Shown here: positions 1 to 8,032 of the stretch, piece by piece
Layout of the letters: the number at the start of each line of letters is the position of its first letter
Position numbering within the stretch: the first letter of the stretch is position 1
NCBI GenBank assembly: GCA_903866275.1
Contig: CAIPMU010000003.1
Span: 65,805 to 129,804, forward strand
Reading direction: 5' to 3'
DNA from: Vampirovibrio chlorellavorus
GTDB lineage: Bacteria > Cyanobacteriota > Vampirovibrionia > Vampirovibrionales > Vampirovibrionaceae
Length of the DNA: 64,000 nt
Made by a program: the position numbers and the translations under genes
The notes under the pieces: generated by a model
What the model saw: the letters and a program-made list of their open reading frames with translations, nothing else
What the model was told of the DNA's origin: nothing
Databases searched by the model: none

Positions 1-2
1 AT

Positions 3-1157
3 AATCTTCCTAAAATTGCCCTGACCCGCAGTTCCGCTGAGCGCATGGATGTCGCCATTAGCCAGTTCGGCAATACATTGCTGTTTGGGTTGGGTGGCAC
101 GGCCATGGATTTGCTCCTGAAGGGGTTTTTTGCCAAGGCACAACAAGCCGCCAGCCATACGGCGACCTATCGCTGGGCGGAAGTGGCTCGCTCGCTGGGA
201 ATTTACAGCACGATGGCCTCAGTGATGTGGGCCATGCCCTTTGTGCGGAATTACATCACCACCAAAAAAACCGGGAGTCTGAGCTTTTCGGATGTGATCC
301 AGTCCGGCGGCGCTCAAAAGGTAAAGACCCCGGCACAGCAAGCAGCTTTGGCTGCCAGCCTGAATGAAAACAAGCGTAAAGCACTGGTGATTCTGGGTTG
401 GGGTGCCGCCGGGGTTGCGTTTCCAGCCGCATTTGCCCTCTGGGCAGGAAAAACCACGCTTAAGACGGGCAAAAAAGTGGGCCAGGATTTACTCGAGAAG
501 CTTTACCATAACAAAATCGCCAAATCGTTTGTGCTGGAGGGCGGTGAGTTCAAGAAGCTGGCCGGGATTCCGTCCCTGCTGTTCTGGGGGCTGCCTGCCT
601 ACTTTGGCTGGTATCAGGCCTCGCGGGATGCCTACGAGAAGCAGGAAGTCGCTATTCGGGCGGCGAATTTCACCTTCTGCTTTTTTGGCCCCGGTATGGT
701 CTCGGACTACTTGCTGCAGAAAAAATTCACCGAAAAGTTTGGCCTCCCGAACATGAGCTTTGCGGCGGTGAAAGCCAGCGCGCTGAATGAGGCCAATCAG
801 AAGGCTGCCCAAAATTTCCTCAAGTGGAAGAATTTGGGCTCGATGGGAGTCTCTGTGGCCTTGTTAGGCATTACGCCCCAGTTGCTCAATATTTATCTGA
901 CTGGGCGTCGGTTGCATGATGACCAATCGAAAGGCAAGCCCTCTGCGGGCCTGCCTGTTGCACCTGCTGTGCCTGCTCAACCTCCGTTGATGTCTACTGA
1001 GTTGATGGCTCCGGGACAGCCTCAACATAAGCCCTGGATTCCGCCGGTCTGGCCTGCGGGGGCTTTTGTCAGTGGGGTTGGGCCTTTGGCTACTGCCGGA
1101 ACCTACGGCTATTCCTTTCCGCCGGTAGTCCTTGGAAGGCCCGCAATTTTTCGGTAG
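3..1157 (+). CDS. Membrane protein of unknown function, 5' truncated by window edge
   Basis: The frame is open from the first complete codon of the window, so the ATG at 45 is probably internal and the true start lies upstream. Counting from that ATG there are 370 residues. Hydrophobic stretches lie near residues 113-135, 172-190, 207-225 and 266-286, separated by basic loops, which suggests a multi-pass membrane protein. The last 75 residues are rich in Pro, Ala and Gly and look disordered. No catalytic motif or known family is recognised. The stop at 1157 is followed after about 50 bases by the thioredoxin-like gene on the same strand, so the two could be co-transcribed. Confidence 0.75.
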   Translation, partial: NLPKIALTRSSAERMDVAISQFGNTLLFGLGGTAMDLLLKGFFAKAQQAASHTATYRWAEVARSLGIYSTMASVMWAMPFVRNYITTKKTGSLSFSDVIQSGGAQKVKTPAQQAALAASLNENKRKALVILGWGAAGVAFPAAFALWAGKTTLKTGKKVGQDLLEKLYHNKIAKSFVLEGGEFKKLAGIPSLLFWGLPAYFGWYQASRDAYEKQEVAIRAANFTFCFFGPGMVSDYLLQKKFTEKFGLPNMSFAAVKASALNEANQKAAQNFLKWKNLGSMGVSVALLGITPQLLNIYLTGRRLHDDQSKGKPSAGLPVAPAVPAQPPLMSTELMAPGQPQHKPWIPPVWPAGAFVSGVGPLATAGTYGYSFPPVVLGRPAIFR

Positions 1158-1210
1158 AATACCGAGTAAGTTACCGCGCTGGCCGCTTGTGCCGCGAAAA
1201 GGGTCTGAGT

Positions 1211-1672
1211 ATGTTTAAACGCAGCTTTATTCTGGTGAGTCTGATTTTTGGGCTGGTATTTGCTTCGGCCTTTGCCTCCCAGCTGTGGATGACCAAGGAC
1301 TTGCCCTCGGCATACGACAACGGGTTGACTATCGAGAAAGCCTTTAAAACCTCCAAAGTCCCGCTCCTGATTGAATTTTATAGTGATACCTGCGGCACCT
1401 GCAAGCGATTGGCTCCGGTGATTCACGCGTTGGAGGACGGACCCTACAAGGGACGGTTGACGTTAGTGATGATGGACGTGAATGAAGACGCCAATCAGGA
1501 TATTGCTCGACTGTTTGGTGTAGATTCACTGCCTGGACTTTACGTGTTTGATCACCGCCACATGAAGAAACATGCCATTCAGGCTGAGGATTTTGCCACA
1601 GAGGCACGCCTGAAGAGCTCTATTGATCACGCTTTGGCGCTGTCAGAACATCCGGTTGTTTCGGCTCGCTAG
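1211..1672 (+). CDS. Exported or membrane-anchored thioredoxin-fold protein
   Basis: This is a 153-residue protein starting at the ATG at 1211. A further-upstream start would put polar residues in front of the obvious signal or anchor segment (MFKRSFILVSLIFGLVF). The mature part has a thioredoxin-fold redox site, Cys-Gly-Thr-Cys, preceded by LIEFYSDT, and a cis-Pro region near DSLPGLYVFD. A dithiol oxidoreductase acting in the periplasm or on the outer face of the inner membrane is the natural reading. It may reduce or isomerise cysteines of exported proteins or take part in cytochrome maturation. The sequence does not identify a substrate. The C-terminal tail is short and there is no second domain. 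Confidence 0.85.
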   Translation: MFKRSFILVSLIFGLVFASAFASQLWMTKDLPSAYDNGLTIEKAFKTSKVPLLIEFYSDTCGTCKRLAPVIHALEDGPYKGRLTLVMMDVNEDANQDIARLFGVDSLPGLYVFDHRHMKKHAIQAEDFATEARLKSSIDHALALSEHPVVSAR

Positions 1673-1999
1673 CGGGTTGGGTTGTTGTTTCGAAGGAATG
1701 CCATGCAGGGCTTACCTGAACCCTCTTTCAAGGTGCCGTTTTTCTTTCGGAAGGGCTTCCTTTTTTAAAGGTAAGTTTGTATAATTATATAAATGTTTCT
1801 TTGGGATGCCCTGTGTCCCCACATCTGTTTCAATCGGTTTCATCGGATCAGGTTCACGAAAGCTCGGCTTTTTTCGGGCGAGATCTTTCAAAAGCCCTGT
1901 CAGCGTGTACAATGGATCCAGAAGGATTGTATTTTACAGTAAGAGAGTTACCCGCAGAAATCATTCTTTTGAATTTTCGGGTGAACCAGGAGGGAGTCC
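1673..1999. other. Intergenic region, 327 bases
   Basis: No convincing gene is seen here; the overlapping short frames have no ribosome site or family resemblance. A short GGAAG...CTTCC stem followed by six T residues at 1749-1766 may terminate the thioredoxin transcript, but its loop is very tight. A TATAAT sits at about 1780. A weak promoter pair, TTTCAA (1886-1891) and TACAAT (1908-1913), could serve the small gene at 2000. Confidence 0.4.
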
Positions 2000-2257
2000 A
2001 TGACCAGACAAGCCGCAATGCCGGATATCGCTTTAGGCAATTCGGTTTTTGCCGAGATTTGTCGAGATTTTCGGGCGACCATTAAGGCCGTAAAGCGTGT
2101 TTTGGGCGATAAGCACATGATGACCACGGTGTGCTTGCACGCCTGTGTCTTTCCCACCGATCGCATGAGCCTCCGTATGGTGTGGGATCAGTTTCAGGCG
2201 TTAGATGTGGCCCAGCGCGCCGATATTTTGCAGGCCTTGCGTAACCGGGCCATGTAG
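2000..2257 (+). CDS. Small conserved-looking protein, 85 aa, unknown function
   Basis: The start ATG at 2000 is preceded by an excellent Shine-Dalgarno sequence (AGGAGGG at about 1989-1995), which is the main reason to accept this gene. The product is a soluble, mostly helical 85-residue protein with three Cys (AEICRDF, TTVCLHACVF) and a C-terminal helix (QFQALDVAQRADILQALRN). It has no signal peptide and no membrane segment. The family is not recognised. It lies alone between two short intergenic regions, so neighbours give no clue to its role. Confidence 0.7.
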   Translation: MTRQAAMPDIALGNSVFAEICRDFRATIKAVKRVLGDKHMMTTVCLHACVFPTDRMSLRMVWDQFQALDVAQRADILQALRNRAM

Positions 2258-2375
2258 CAGCTGCGCCTGAGTCGGCAGCCGTGTTAAGGCGCTCTTCGGC
2301 TATTGTGATTGAAACATGTGAGTGGCATTGTCGTCTGTAAACTCTAGCGTCCTGCAACGTGAGGTATCTTTTATC

Positions 2376-2765
2376 ATGGATACTGTTGATCGGTTTGGAC
2401 TATTTGCCTGTCGGGGGAAACCATTGTGCGGTTTTTGGCTGGCCAGTCTACTGGCTTGCCTCTGTATAGGCTCGGCCATGGCGGGAAGTGTAATCAATCC
2501 GCCCTTACTACTGGCAAGTGCAGGCAATTACGGTGCCTTGGGCGGCAGCATGGCAGGGTATGTACTCAATGCCGAAACCGGGATGAACCGGGTGTATACC
2601 CAAAAACTCAATCAGGATTTGCTAAATCCTGCCAAAAATTTTACAGGTAATCCGGCCACTGAGGAGCCGGTGATTCAATATGTGGGCCCACCCCCGCAAG
2701 CCCCGCCTATTGGCCCGTTGTTTGAGCGCTCGACGCAGGCCCGTCCGCTGTTGCCTCGTCACTAG
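2376..2765 (+). CDS. Small secreted or anchored protein of unknown function
   Basis: The start is placed at the ATG at 2376, preceded by GAGG about 12 bases upstream. The longer frame from 2322 adds 18 residues ahead of the signal-like segment. The product of about 129 residues begins with a basic stretch and then a hydrophobic core (CGFWLASLLACLCIGSAMA) ending in an AMA cleavage-like site. The mature part is short and Pro-rich near its end (YVGPPPQAPPIGPL). No domain is recognised. It is followed by the adenosyltransferase gene after 49 bases and may share its transcript. Confidence 0.6.
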   Translation: MDTVDRFGLFACRGKPLCGFWLASLLACLCIGSAMAGSVINPPLLLASAGNYGALGGSMAGYVLNAETGMNRVYTQKLNQDLLNPAKNFTGNPATEEPVIQYVGPPPQAPPIGPLFERSTQARPLLPRH

Positions 2766-2814
2766 ATCGTTCTGCCGCTGTTCAAATGCGCGTGGATTTG
2801 GTTCAATAGTACAC

Positions 2815-3483
2815 ATGAGAGAAGCAGACCCCACCGACGCAGTTTCAGCAGCAGATCTTGGCGACAATCCTTCTGCCTCGGAAACGAGCGCACAGGCAGA
2901 ACCCTCCGAGTCCGGCTTTGTAAATGAGCTGATTAATCCCAAGTTCTCCGAGCTGGGGTACATTCAGGTCTACACCGGCGACGGCAAAGGCAAGACCACG
3001 GCCAGTCTCGGGCTGACATTTCGCGCCCTGGGGCGTGGCTGGAACGTGCTGGTTATTCTCTTTACCAAGGGTGGCAACGATTACGGCGAGCTTTTCTCCG
3101 CACGCCAGCTCAGCCCGGATATTTCCCGGCAACTGACCATTGTACAGGCAGGGCTAAATCGCATTGTGTTTACCCACAACCTCAAAGCGGAAGATGCCGT
3201 TGAGATCTCCAACGGCTGGGAGATTGCCAAGCGCGCCGTTCGCTCTGGTAAATATCAGATGATCGTCATGGATGAAGCCAATATTGCCATCGATCTGGGC
3301 CTGATTCCGCTGGAAGAGATGAAAGAGTTGCTGGCCAACAAGCCCCGCGAGCTGGAAATCGTGCTTACTGGTCGTCGTGCCCACCCGGAAATCATTGAAA
3401 TGGCCCATCTGGTTTCAGAAATCCGCCCCATTAAGCATTATTGGGACATAGGGGTCAAGGCCCGCAAAGGCATCGAATACTAG
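2815..3483 (+). CDS. cobO: Corrinoid (cob(I)alamin) adenosyltransferase, CobA/CobO type
   Basis: Family members transfer the 5'-deoxyadenosyl group of ATP to the cobalt of corrinoids, giving adenosylcobalamin or its precursors. The 222-residue product has the diagnostic N-terminal P-loop YTGDGKGKTTASLGL, a Walker B-like IVMDEANIAIDLG segment, and the family signature LTGRRAHPEIIEMAHLVSEI followed by the C-terminal H-Y-x(5)-G-V-K-A-R-K-G-I-E-Y. The start at 2815 leaves an acidic, low-complexity leader of about 45 residues before the conserved core. Longer starts overlap the preceding gene. No other cobalamin gene is in view, so salvage and de novo roles cannot be told apart. Confidence 0.93.
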   Translation: MREADPTDAVSAADLGDNPSASETSAQAEPSESGFVNELINPKFSELGYIQVYTGDGKGKTTASLGLTFRALGRGWNVLVILFTKGGNDYGELFSARQLSPDISRQLTIVQAGLNRIVFTHNLKAEDAVEISNGWEIAKRAVRSGKYQMIVMDEANIAIDLGLIPLEEMKELLANKPRELEIVLTGRRAHPEIIEMAHLVSEIRPIKHYWDIGVKARKGIEY

Positions 3484-3588
3484 GCGCACTGCATCGTATT
3501 GCCGCCGGAACCCATGACCTAACCGGGCAACAATCCTCTGAAATGCTTGCTGTGCTTCGATCTGAAAAGCTTTGCTAGTGAGCGCTCT

Positions 3589-4455
3589 TTACAGATCCAT
3601 ATTATCGATCAGGCGAACCTGATTGACATAGGCGGCGATTAGCAGTTTCACGCCCGGTTTTAACGTGTCTGCCGGGGCAAAGCTTTGTTTATGCACGGCT
3701 TCCAGGTACTGCAGCCGCACCGAAACGCCTTGATCGGCCCAGGGAGCGAGGATGTCCTCACTGATACGCTGGAGTGTGGTTTGGGCGGGCAAGGGTTCAG
3801 CGGCGTTCTGAACGGCGGCGCGTACCTGATTCAGGATGCGGGAAAGGCTTAACGCGGCCTGCTGCTCGGCCTCAGTCCTCAGGTAGCGGTTCCGGGAGCT
3901 CATGGCTAGCCCACTGGCCTCGCGCACCGTGGCTTGGGGGATGATTTCCACGGGCAGGTGCAGATCGCGCACCATCTTTTGAATCACCATGAGCTGCTGG
4001 GCATCTTTTTCCCCAAACACGGCCACTTGGGGCTTTAAAAGGTTCAATAATTTTAGCACCACAGTGGCCACGCCCGTAAAGTGCCCTGGACGAAACGCGC
4101 CGCAAAAGCGCTCAGTCAAAGCCGCAGGCGGCACCACTGTAGTGACTTGCTCTAGTCCTTCTGGGTAAAACACTTCCACGCTGGGGGTGAAGAGGGCATC
4201 CACGCCCAATTGTTCACAGATGGCCCGGTCCTGCTCAATGGGGCGAGGATAGCTCATCAAGTCTTCTTGTGGCCCAAACTGCAGCGGGTTCACAAAAATG
4301 CTGACTACCACAATATCGGCGAGTTCTCTCGCTCGGCGAATCAGGGCCATGTGTCCCTCGTGCAGCGCACCCATGGTGGGCACCAAGGCCACACGTTGGC
4401 CTGCCCATTGCCGATAGAGGGCGTTATAGTCCGCCGAGGTAGAAACGACATGCAT
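3589..4455 (-). CDS. panC: Pantothenate synthetase (pantoate--beta-alanine ligase)
   Basis: PanC condenses pantoate with beta-alanine using ATP, the last step of vitamin B5 synthesis. The 288-residue product from the ATG at 4455 shows the nucleotidyl-transferase signature PTMGALHEGHMALI near residue 25, the FVNPLQFGPQEDL segment, GEKDAQQLMVIQKM, and the MSSRNRYL loop. All are typical of the family and the length is normal. A longer frame to 4530 adds 25 non-conserved residues and was not chosen. It lies 120 bases downstream of panB on the same strand, the usual pairing. Confidence 0.95.
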   Translation of the reverse strand: MHVVSTSADYNALYRQWAGQRVALVPTMGALHEGHMALIRRARELADIVVVSIFVNPLQFGPQEDLMSYPRPIEQDRAICEQLGVDALFTPSVEVFYPEGLEQVTTVVPPAALTERFCGAFRPGHFTGVATVVLKLLNLLKPQVAVFGEKDAQQLMVIQKMVRDLHLPVEIIPQATVREASGLAMSSRNRYLRTEAEQQAALSLSRILNQVRAAVQNAAEPLPAQTTLQRISEDILAPWADQGVSVRLQYLEAVHKQSFAPADTLKPGVKLLIAAYVNQVRLIDNMDL

Positions 4456-4575
4456 TGCTGAGGCGCCTTTTATAGTCCGGGCTGGCTTGCTGCCAAGCTG
4501 TGGGGGATTGCTTGGGGCATTTTCCCACAAAGATAATGCATGCGTTTAGCGTGACTCAATTTTTTGTGCGGATTG

Positions 4576-5568
4576 TTAAACCAGTTTTTCAAACAAAAGT
4601 GCCAGATCGGGCACCAATTCTTCGGGGAAGCCAAAGGCCTCGGTGTCGTTGTTGGGGAACTCGCCGCTGCGAATATCGGCGGCATAGGCGCTCACGGCCT
4701 CATGAATGAGCTGGCTGGATTTCATGTAGCGGCGCACAAAGCGCGGCGTCAGCTCACTGTAGCGGCCTAGCAGGTCATCCACCACCAGAATCTGCCCGTC
4801 GCAGACATTCCCCGCGCCGATGCCAATGGTGGGAATACGCAAGCGCCGCGTGATCAGGGAGGCCACGGGCACCGGCACCATTTCCAGCACCAGCGCGCAA
4901 ACGCCCGCCTCCTGCAGCCGGAGCGCGTCGCCGATCAGCCGCTTGGCGTCTTCCAGCGTTTTGCCCTGAATTTTAAAGCCCCCCAGGGTGTTCACGGATT
5001 GCGGTGTAAAGCCCAGATGCCCGATCACGGGTATCCCAATCTCCACCAGATGCTTGACTACGCCCACAATGCGTTCAGAAGCGCCTTCCAGCTTGACCGC
5101 CTTTGCCCCGCCCTCTTGAATAAAGCGCCCCGCGTTCTTAACGGCCTCAATGGGGTCAGCCTGATAGCTCATAAAGGGCATATCCGCCACCACCATCGCA
5201 TATTTTGTACCGCGCGCCACGGCTTTCACATGGTGCAGCATTTCTTCCATCGTTACCGACAGGGTGTTGGGGTGCCCCAGCACGGTCATGGCCAGCGAGT
5301 CCCCCACCAGCAGCATTTCCACGTTGGCGTCATCCAGAATGCGGGCGGTGCTGTAGTCGTAGCAGGTCAGGGTGACAATCTTTTCGCCCTTCTCCTTTTT
5401 GCGCTTGAGTGAGCCTACCTGATGCGTGGTGCGTTTGACTGCGGCTTCGGCGTTGGGGCCAGCGGCAGCGTCTTGAACATGAACGGACACGGGCGAGTCC
5501 TCTTGGGTTGGGGCCAGCAGATGAGTGAGCGGGTTCGACCAAGGGTACGAATAAGGATACGAATTCAA
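4576..5568 (-). CDS. panB: Ketopantoate hydroxymethyltransferase
   Basis: PanB transfers a hydroxymethyl group from methylene-tetrahydrofolate to 2-oxoisovalerate, the first committed step to pantothenate. Conserved segments include KIVTLTCYDYSTARILD, MLLVGDSLAMTVLGH, ADMPFMSYQ, KLEGASERIVGVVKHL and PVIGHLGFTPQSVNTLGGF. The frame to 5568 begins with TTG and gives an N-terminal extension of about 55 residues rich in Pro, Ser and Ala before the conserved core. A GTG within that extension could be the true start, so the 5' end is uncertain. It precedes panC on the same strand. Confidence 0.93.
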   Translation of the reverse strand: MNSYPYSYPWSNPLTHLLAPTQEDSPVSVHVQDAAAGPNAEAAVKRTTHQVGSLKRKKEKGEKIVTLTCYDYSTARILDDANVEMLLVGDSLAMTVLGHPNTLSVTMEEMLHHVKAVARGTKYAMVVADMPFMSYQADPIEAVKNAGRFIQEGGAKAVKLEGASERIVGVVKHLVEIGIPVIGHLGFTPQSVNTLGGFKIQGKTLEDAKRLIGDALRLQEAGVCALVLEMVPVPVASLITRRLRIPTIGIGAGNVCDGQILVVDDLLGRYSELTPRFVRRYMKSSQLIHEAVSAYAADIRSGEFPNNDTEAFGFPEELVPDLALLFEKLV

Positions 5569-5702
5569 TCCACGCCAATTCTAGTGGTCATGGGGGTGGG
5601 CTGGCAAGTGCAGCTGAAACAATTCTTCCCAGAGCACCTCTGATTTTATCCTACAGTTCACTGTGTCGACTGCTCTGGTTGAGGCAATAAAACGAAGTGA
5701 GC

Positions 5703-7100
5703 CTACTGGGCGCTGGCTGTGGTGGGCGGAATATCCAGATCCACGGCAGGCGGTGCGGGCGGTTCGGTATCCGTGGGGGGCGGCAGGGGGGAGGGGGCCA
5801 GCTTGAGCTTGCTGTTGTATTCGCGCTTGAACCAGTGAATGATGGCGCGGGCCAGCTGGGCCGGGTTGTGACGTACCACCGAGTGTTCACTTTCGTCCAC
5901 CAGCAGTTTTTCCACCACTTGTACCCCCAGACTAATGCAGCGTTCGCGGTCCAGTTCCACCGGCTTGTAGCCGTGGCTCAGGTACTTTTCCAGCAACTGC
6001 TCGGGGAGCCAGTTGTTCACCACCACGCCGTTGATCATGTTGGGATACGGGCAATGATCCAGAATGGCCGCCAGGTGATCGCCCACCGAGTAGCCGTCGG
6101 TTTCGCCGGGCTGGGTCATGATGTTGGCAATATACAGCTTGGGTGCCTTGCTTCGGGAAACGGCTTCGGCGATTTCCTTGATAAGGAGATTTGGCATCAC
6201 GCTGGTATAGAGGCTGCCCGGCCCTAAGATAATCAGTTCAGCATGATGCAGGGAGTCCACCACTTCGGGCAGGGTCTTGGGGGATTCCGGAATGCACTTG
6301 AGGCGCTTGATCTTGCCTTTGGCCTGCGGGATGAGGGATTCTCCGATCACCACGGTGCCATCGTCCATTTCGGCGGCCAGATTAATGTTTTCCAGCGTGG
6401 AAGGCAGCACTTGTCCGCAAATGTTGAGTACCTTGGAAGAGCCCTTGATGGCTGAGTACATATCGCCCGTAATATGGCACATGGCCGCCAGAAACAGGTT
6501 GCCGAAGCTGTGCCCGATCAGGCCCGATCCGGTTTTAAAGCGGTACTGAAAGAGTTCGGTGATCAACTGTTCTTCGTCAGCCAGCGCGGCAATGCAGTTG
6601 CGAATATCACCGGGGGGGATGATGCTCTGCTCTTCGCGCAAGCGCCCGGAGCTGCCGCCGTCATCGCCCACGGTCACAATGGCGGTGATGTTGGAGGTGT
6701 ATTTTTTCAGGCCGCGCAACATGGTGGACAGTCCCGTACCGCCGCCAATGGCTACAATCCGGGGGCCGTGGATGAGTTTGTTTTGCCGGTAGAGGGCTTC
6801 CAGCAGATCGGAGTCGCGCCCTTCCTGTTGCAAGGCCGCTTTAACGGTGGCGTAAGCCCGTCGAAGGCCCAGATAGGACAAAATTAAGCCCACACTGAGG
6901 GCAATGGGGCCGCTGATATGAGCGGGGAAGATCCGGGCCAGAAACTTCAAAAAGTCGATCACCATGGTGATCGGTTGCAGGTTCAGGATGAGTGCGGCTC
7001 CCACAAACACCAGCGTTAAACCGGCGGAAGCAATGCCAATCCAGCGTTTAATCGATAAACCCGGCATGAGCCAGGTGGCTAAACGCGGAAACTTGAACAT
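5703..7100 (-). CDS. yvcK: YvcK/CofD-like gluconeogenesis factor with N-terminal membrane anchor
   Basis: The 465-residue protein has two hydrophobic segments near residues 20-41 and 58-78. These are followed by a YvcK-type core: VAIGGGTGLSTMLRGLKKYTSNITAIVTVGDDGGSSG (described in pieces as the GGGTGLS and DDGGSSG motifs), PPGDIRNCIAALA, and GHSFGNLFLAAM. The last 40 residues are Pro/Thr-rich. YvcK proteins of Firmicutes bind UDP-sugars such as UDP-GlcNAc and influence carbon flow into the cell envelope; they are related to the F420-pathway enzyme CofD but are not known to make F420. The ATG at 7100 overlaps the rapZ stop codon by one base, so translation is probably coupled. The membrane anchor is unlike the soluble Bacillus protein. 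Confidence 0.9.
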   Translation of the reverse strand: MFKFPRLATWLMPGLSIKRWIGIASAGLTLVFVGAALILNLQPITMVIDFLKFLARIFPAHISGPIALSVGLILSYLGLRRAYATVKAALQQEGRDSDLLEALYRQNKLIHGPRIVAIGGGTGLSTMLRGLKKYTSNITAIVTVGDDGGSSGRLREEQSIIPPGDIRNCIAALADEEQLITELFQYRFKTGSGLIGHSFGNLFLAAMCHITGDMYSAIKGSSKVLNICGQVLPSTLENINLAAEMDDGTVVIGESLIPQAKGKIKRLKCIPESPKTLPEVVDSLHHAELIILGPGSLYTSVMPNLLIKEIAEAVSRSKAPKLYIANIMTQPGETDGYSVGDHLAAILDHCPYPNMINGVVVNNWLPEQLLEKYLSHGYKPVELDRERCISLGVQVVEKLLVDESEHSVVRHNPAQLARAIIHWFKREYNSKLKLAPSPLPPPTDTEPPAPPAVDLDIPPTTASAQ

Positions 7101-8032
7101 CAGGCCGAAACGTCTCCTACTGAACAGGCGGCTTCTGTGGCTGCCAGTTTACCCCATCTTAGCATTTCGCGGTGAGAAATGATGATGTGGTAGGCGGGGT
7201 GATGTTTTTTCAGGTAAGCGGCCAACTCTTCGCCCATACAAACAGAGCGGTGTTTCCCGCCAGTGCAGCCCACTGCCAGTGTCAGGCGGGTTTTGCCTTG
7301 TGCCTGATACAGGGGTAACATTTCGGCCACCAGATCGGCCCACTTGTCAAAGAAGCTGCGGGCGTGATCCAGATTGAAGATGAAATCCCGCACGGGCTTG
7401 TCTTTCCCGGTGAGGGGGCGCAACGACTCATCATAGAAAGGGTTCGTCATAAAGCGCATGTCGAAGATAAACTCGGCATCCTGTGGGGCGCCATATTTAA
7501 AGCCAAAGGTGTTGATATAAATCGTGAATTCCTGATTATCGATGGGCAAGCCCAGCACCCGCGCAATTTTATGGCGCAATTCCACGGCAGTCGTGGTGCT
7601 GGTATCGATGGAATAATCCTTGAGGTCTTTAATTGGCCCAAAGAGTTTCTTTTCGGCGGCAATGGCCACTTGCAAGCCCGTGTTGACGGCGTTCTCAAAG
7701 GGATGCTTCTTGCCGGACTGCATGTAGCGTTGCACCAGAATATCTTCCGGGGCATCTAGCGCCAGAATCTTGAGCGCGGGTAGATTCTGCTTCAGGGCCG
7801 TAATGGCTTGCACCACCGCCGCATTGTCTGTCTCCGGGCGAAGCCGAAGCGAGAAGGCCACCGGCGCTTCGCCAGCCGTCAGGGGCACAATGGTGTTGTG
7901 CAACTGCTCGGGATCTACCCCGGCCACGGTCAGAAAGCCAAAATCGGAATAAATATCCAGCGCGGTGGTCACGCCTGCGCCACTGGTGCCCAGAATCAGG
8001 AAATGGTCGTATTTTTGAGTGCCTACAGCCAT
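7100..8032 (-). CDS. rapZ: RapZ-family protein with degenerate P-loop
   Basis: RapZ (YvcJ) proteins pair an N-terminal P-loop domain with a C-terminal domain that in E. coli binds small RNA and senses glucosamine-6-phosphate. In this 310-residue product the N-terminal motif reads GTSGAGVTTAL (residues 15-25), where the family has GxSGAGKSxAL. The Walker A lysine is therefore replaced by Val. The Walker B region (LKILALDAPEDILVQRY) and a following KKHPF are recognisable. The C-terminal signature VGCTGGKHRSVCMGEEL and ISHREM is intact. The start ATG at 8032 overlaps the end of the upstream pxpA-like gene by 10 bases, and the stop overlaps the yvcK start, forming a tight three-gene unit. Confidence 0.9.
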   Translation of the reverse strand: MAVGTQKYDHFLILGTSGAGVTTALDIYSDFGFLTVAGVDPEQLHNTIVPLTAGEAPVAFSLRLRPETDNAAVVQAITALKQNLPALKILALDAPEDILVQRYMQSGKKHPFENAVNTGLQVAIAAEKKLFGPIKDLKDYSIDTSTTTAVELRHKIARVLGLPIDNQEFTIYINTFGFKYGAPQDAEFIFDMRFMTNPFYDESLRPLTGKDKPVRDFIFNLDHARSFFDKWADLVAEMLPLYQAQGKTRLTLAVGCTGGKHRSVCMGEELAAYLKKHHPAYHIIISHREMLRWGKLAATEAACSVGDVSA

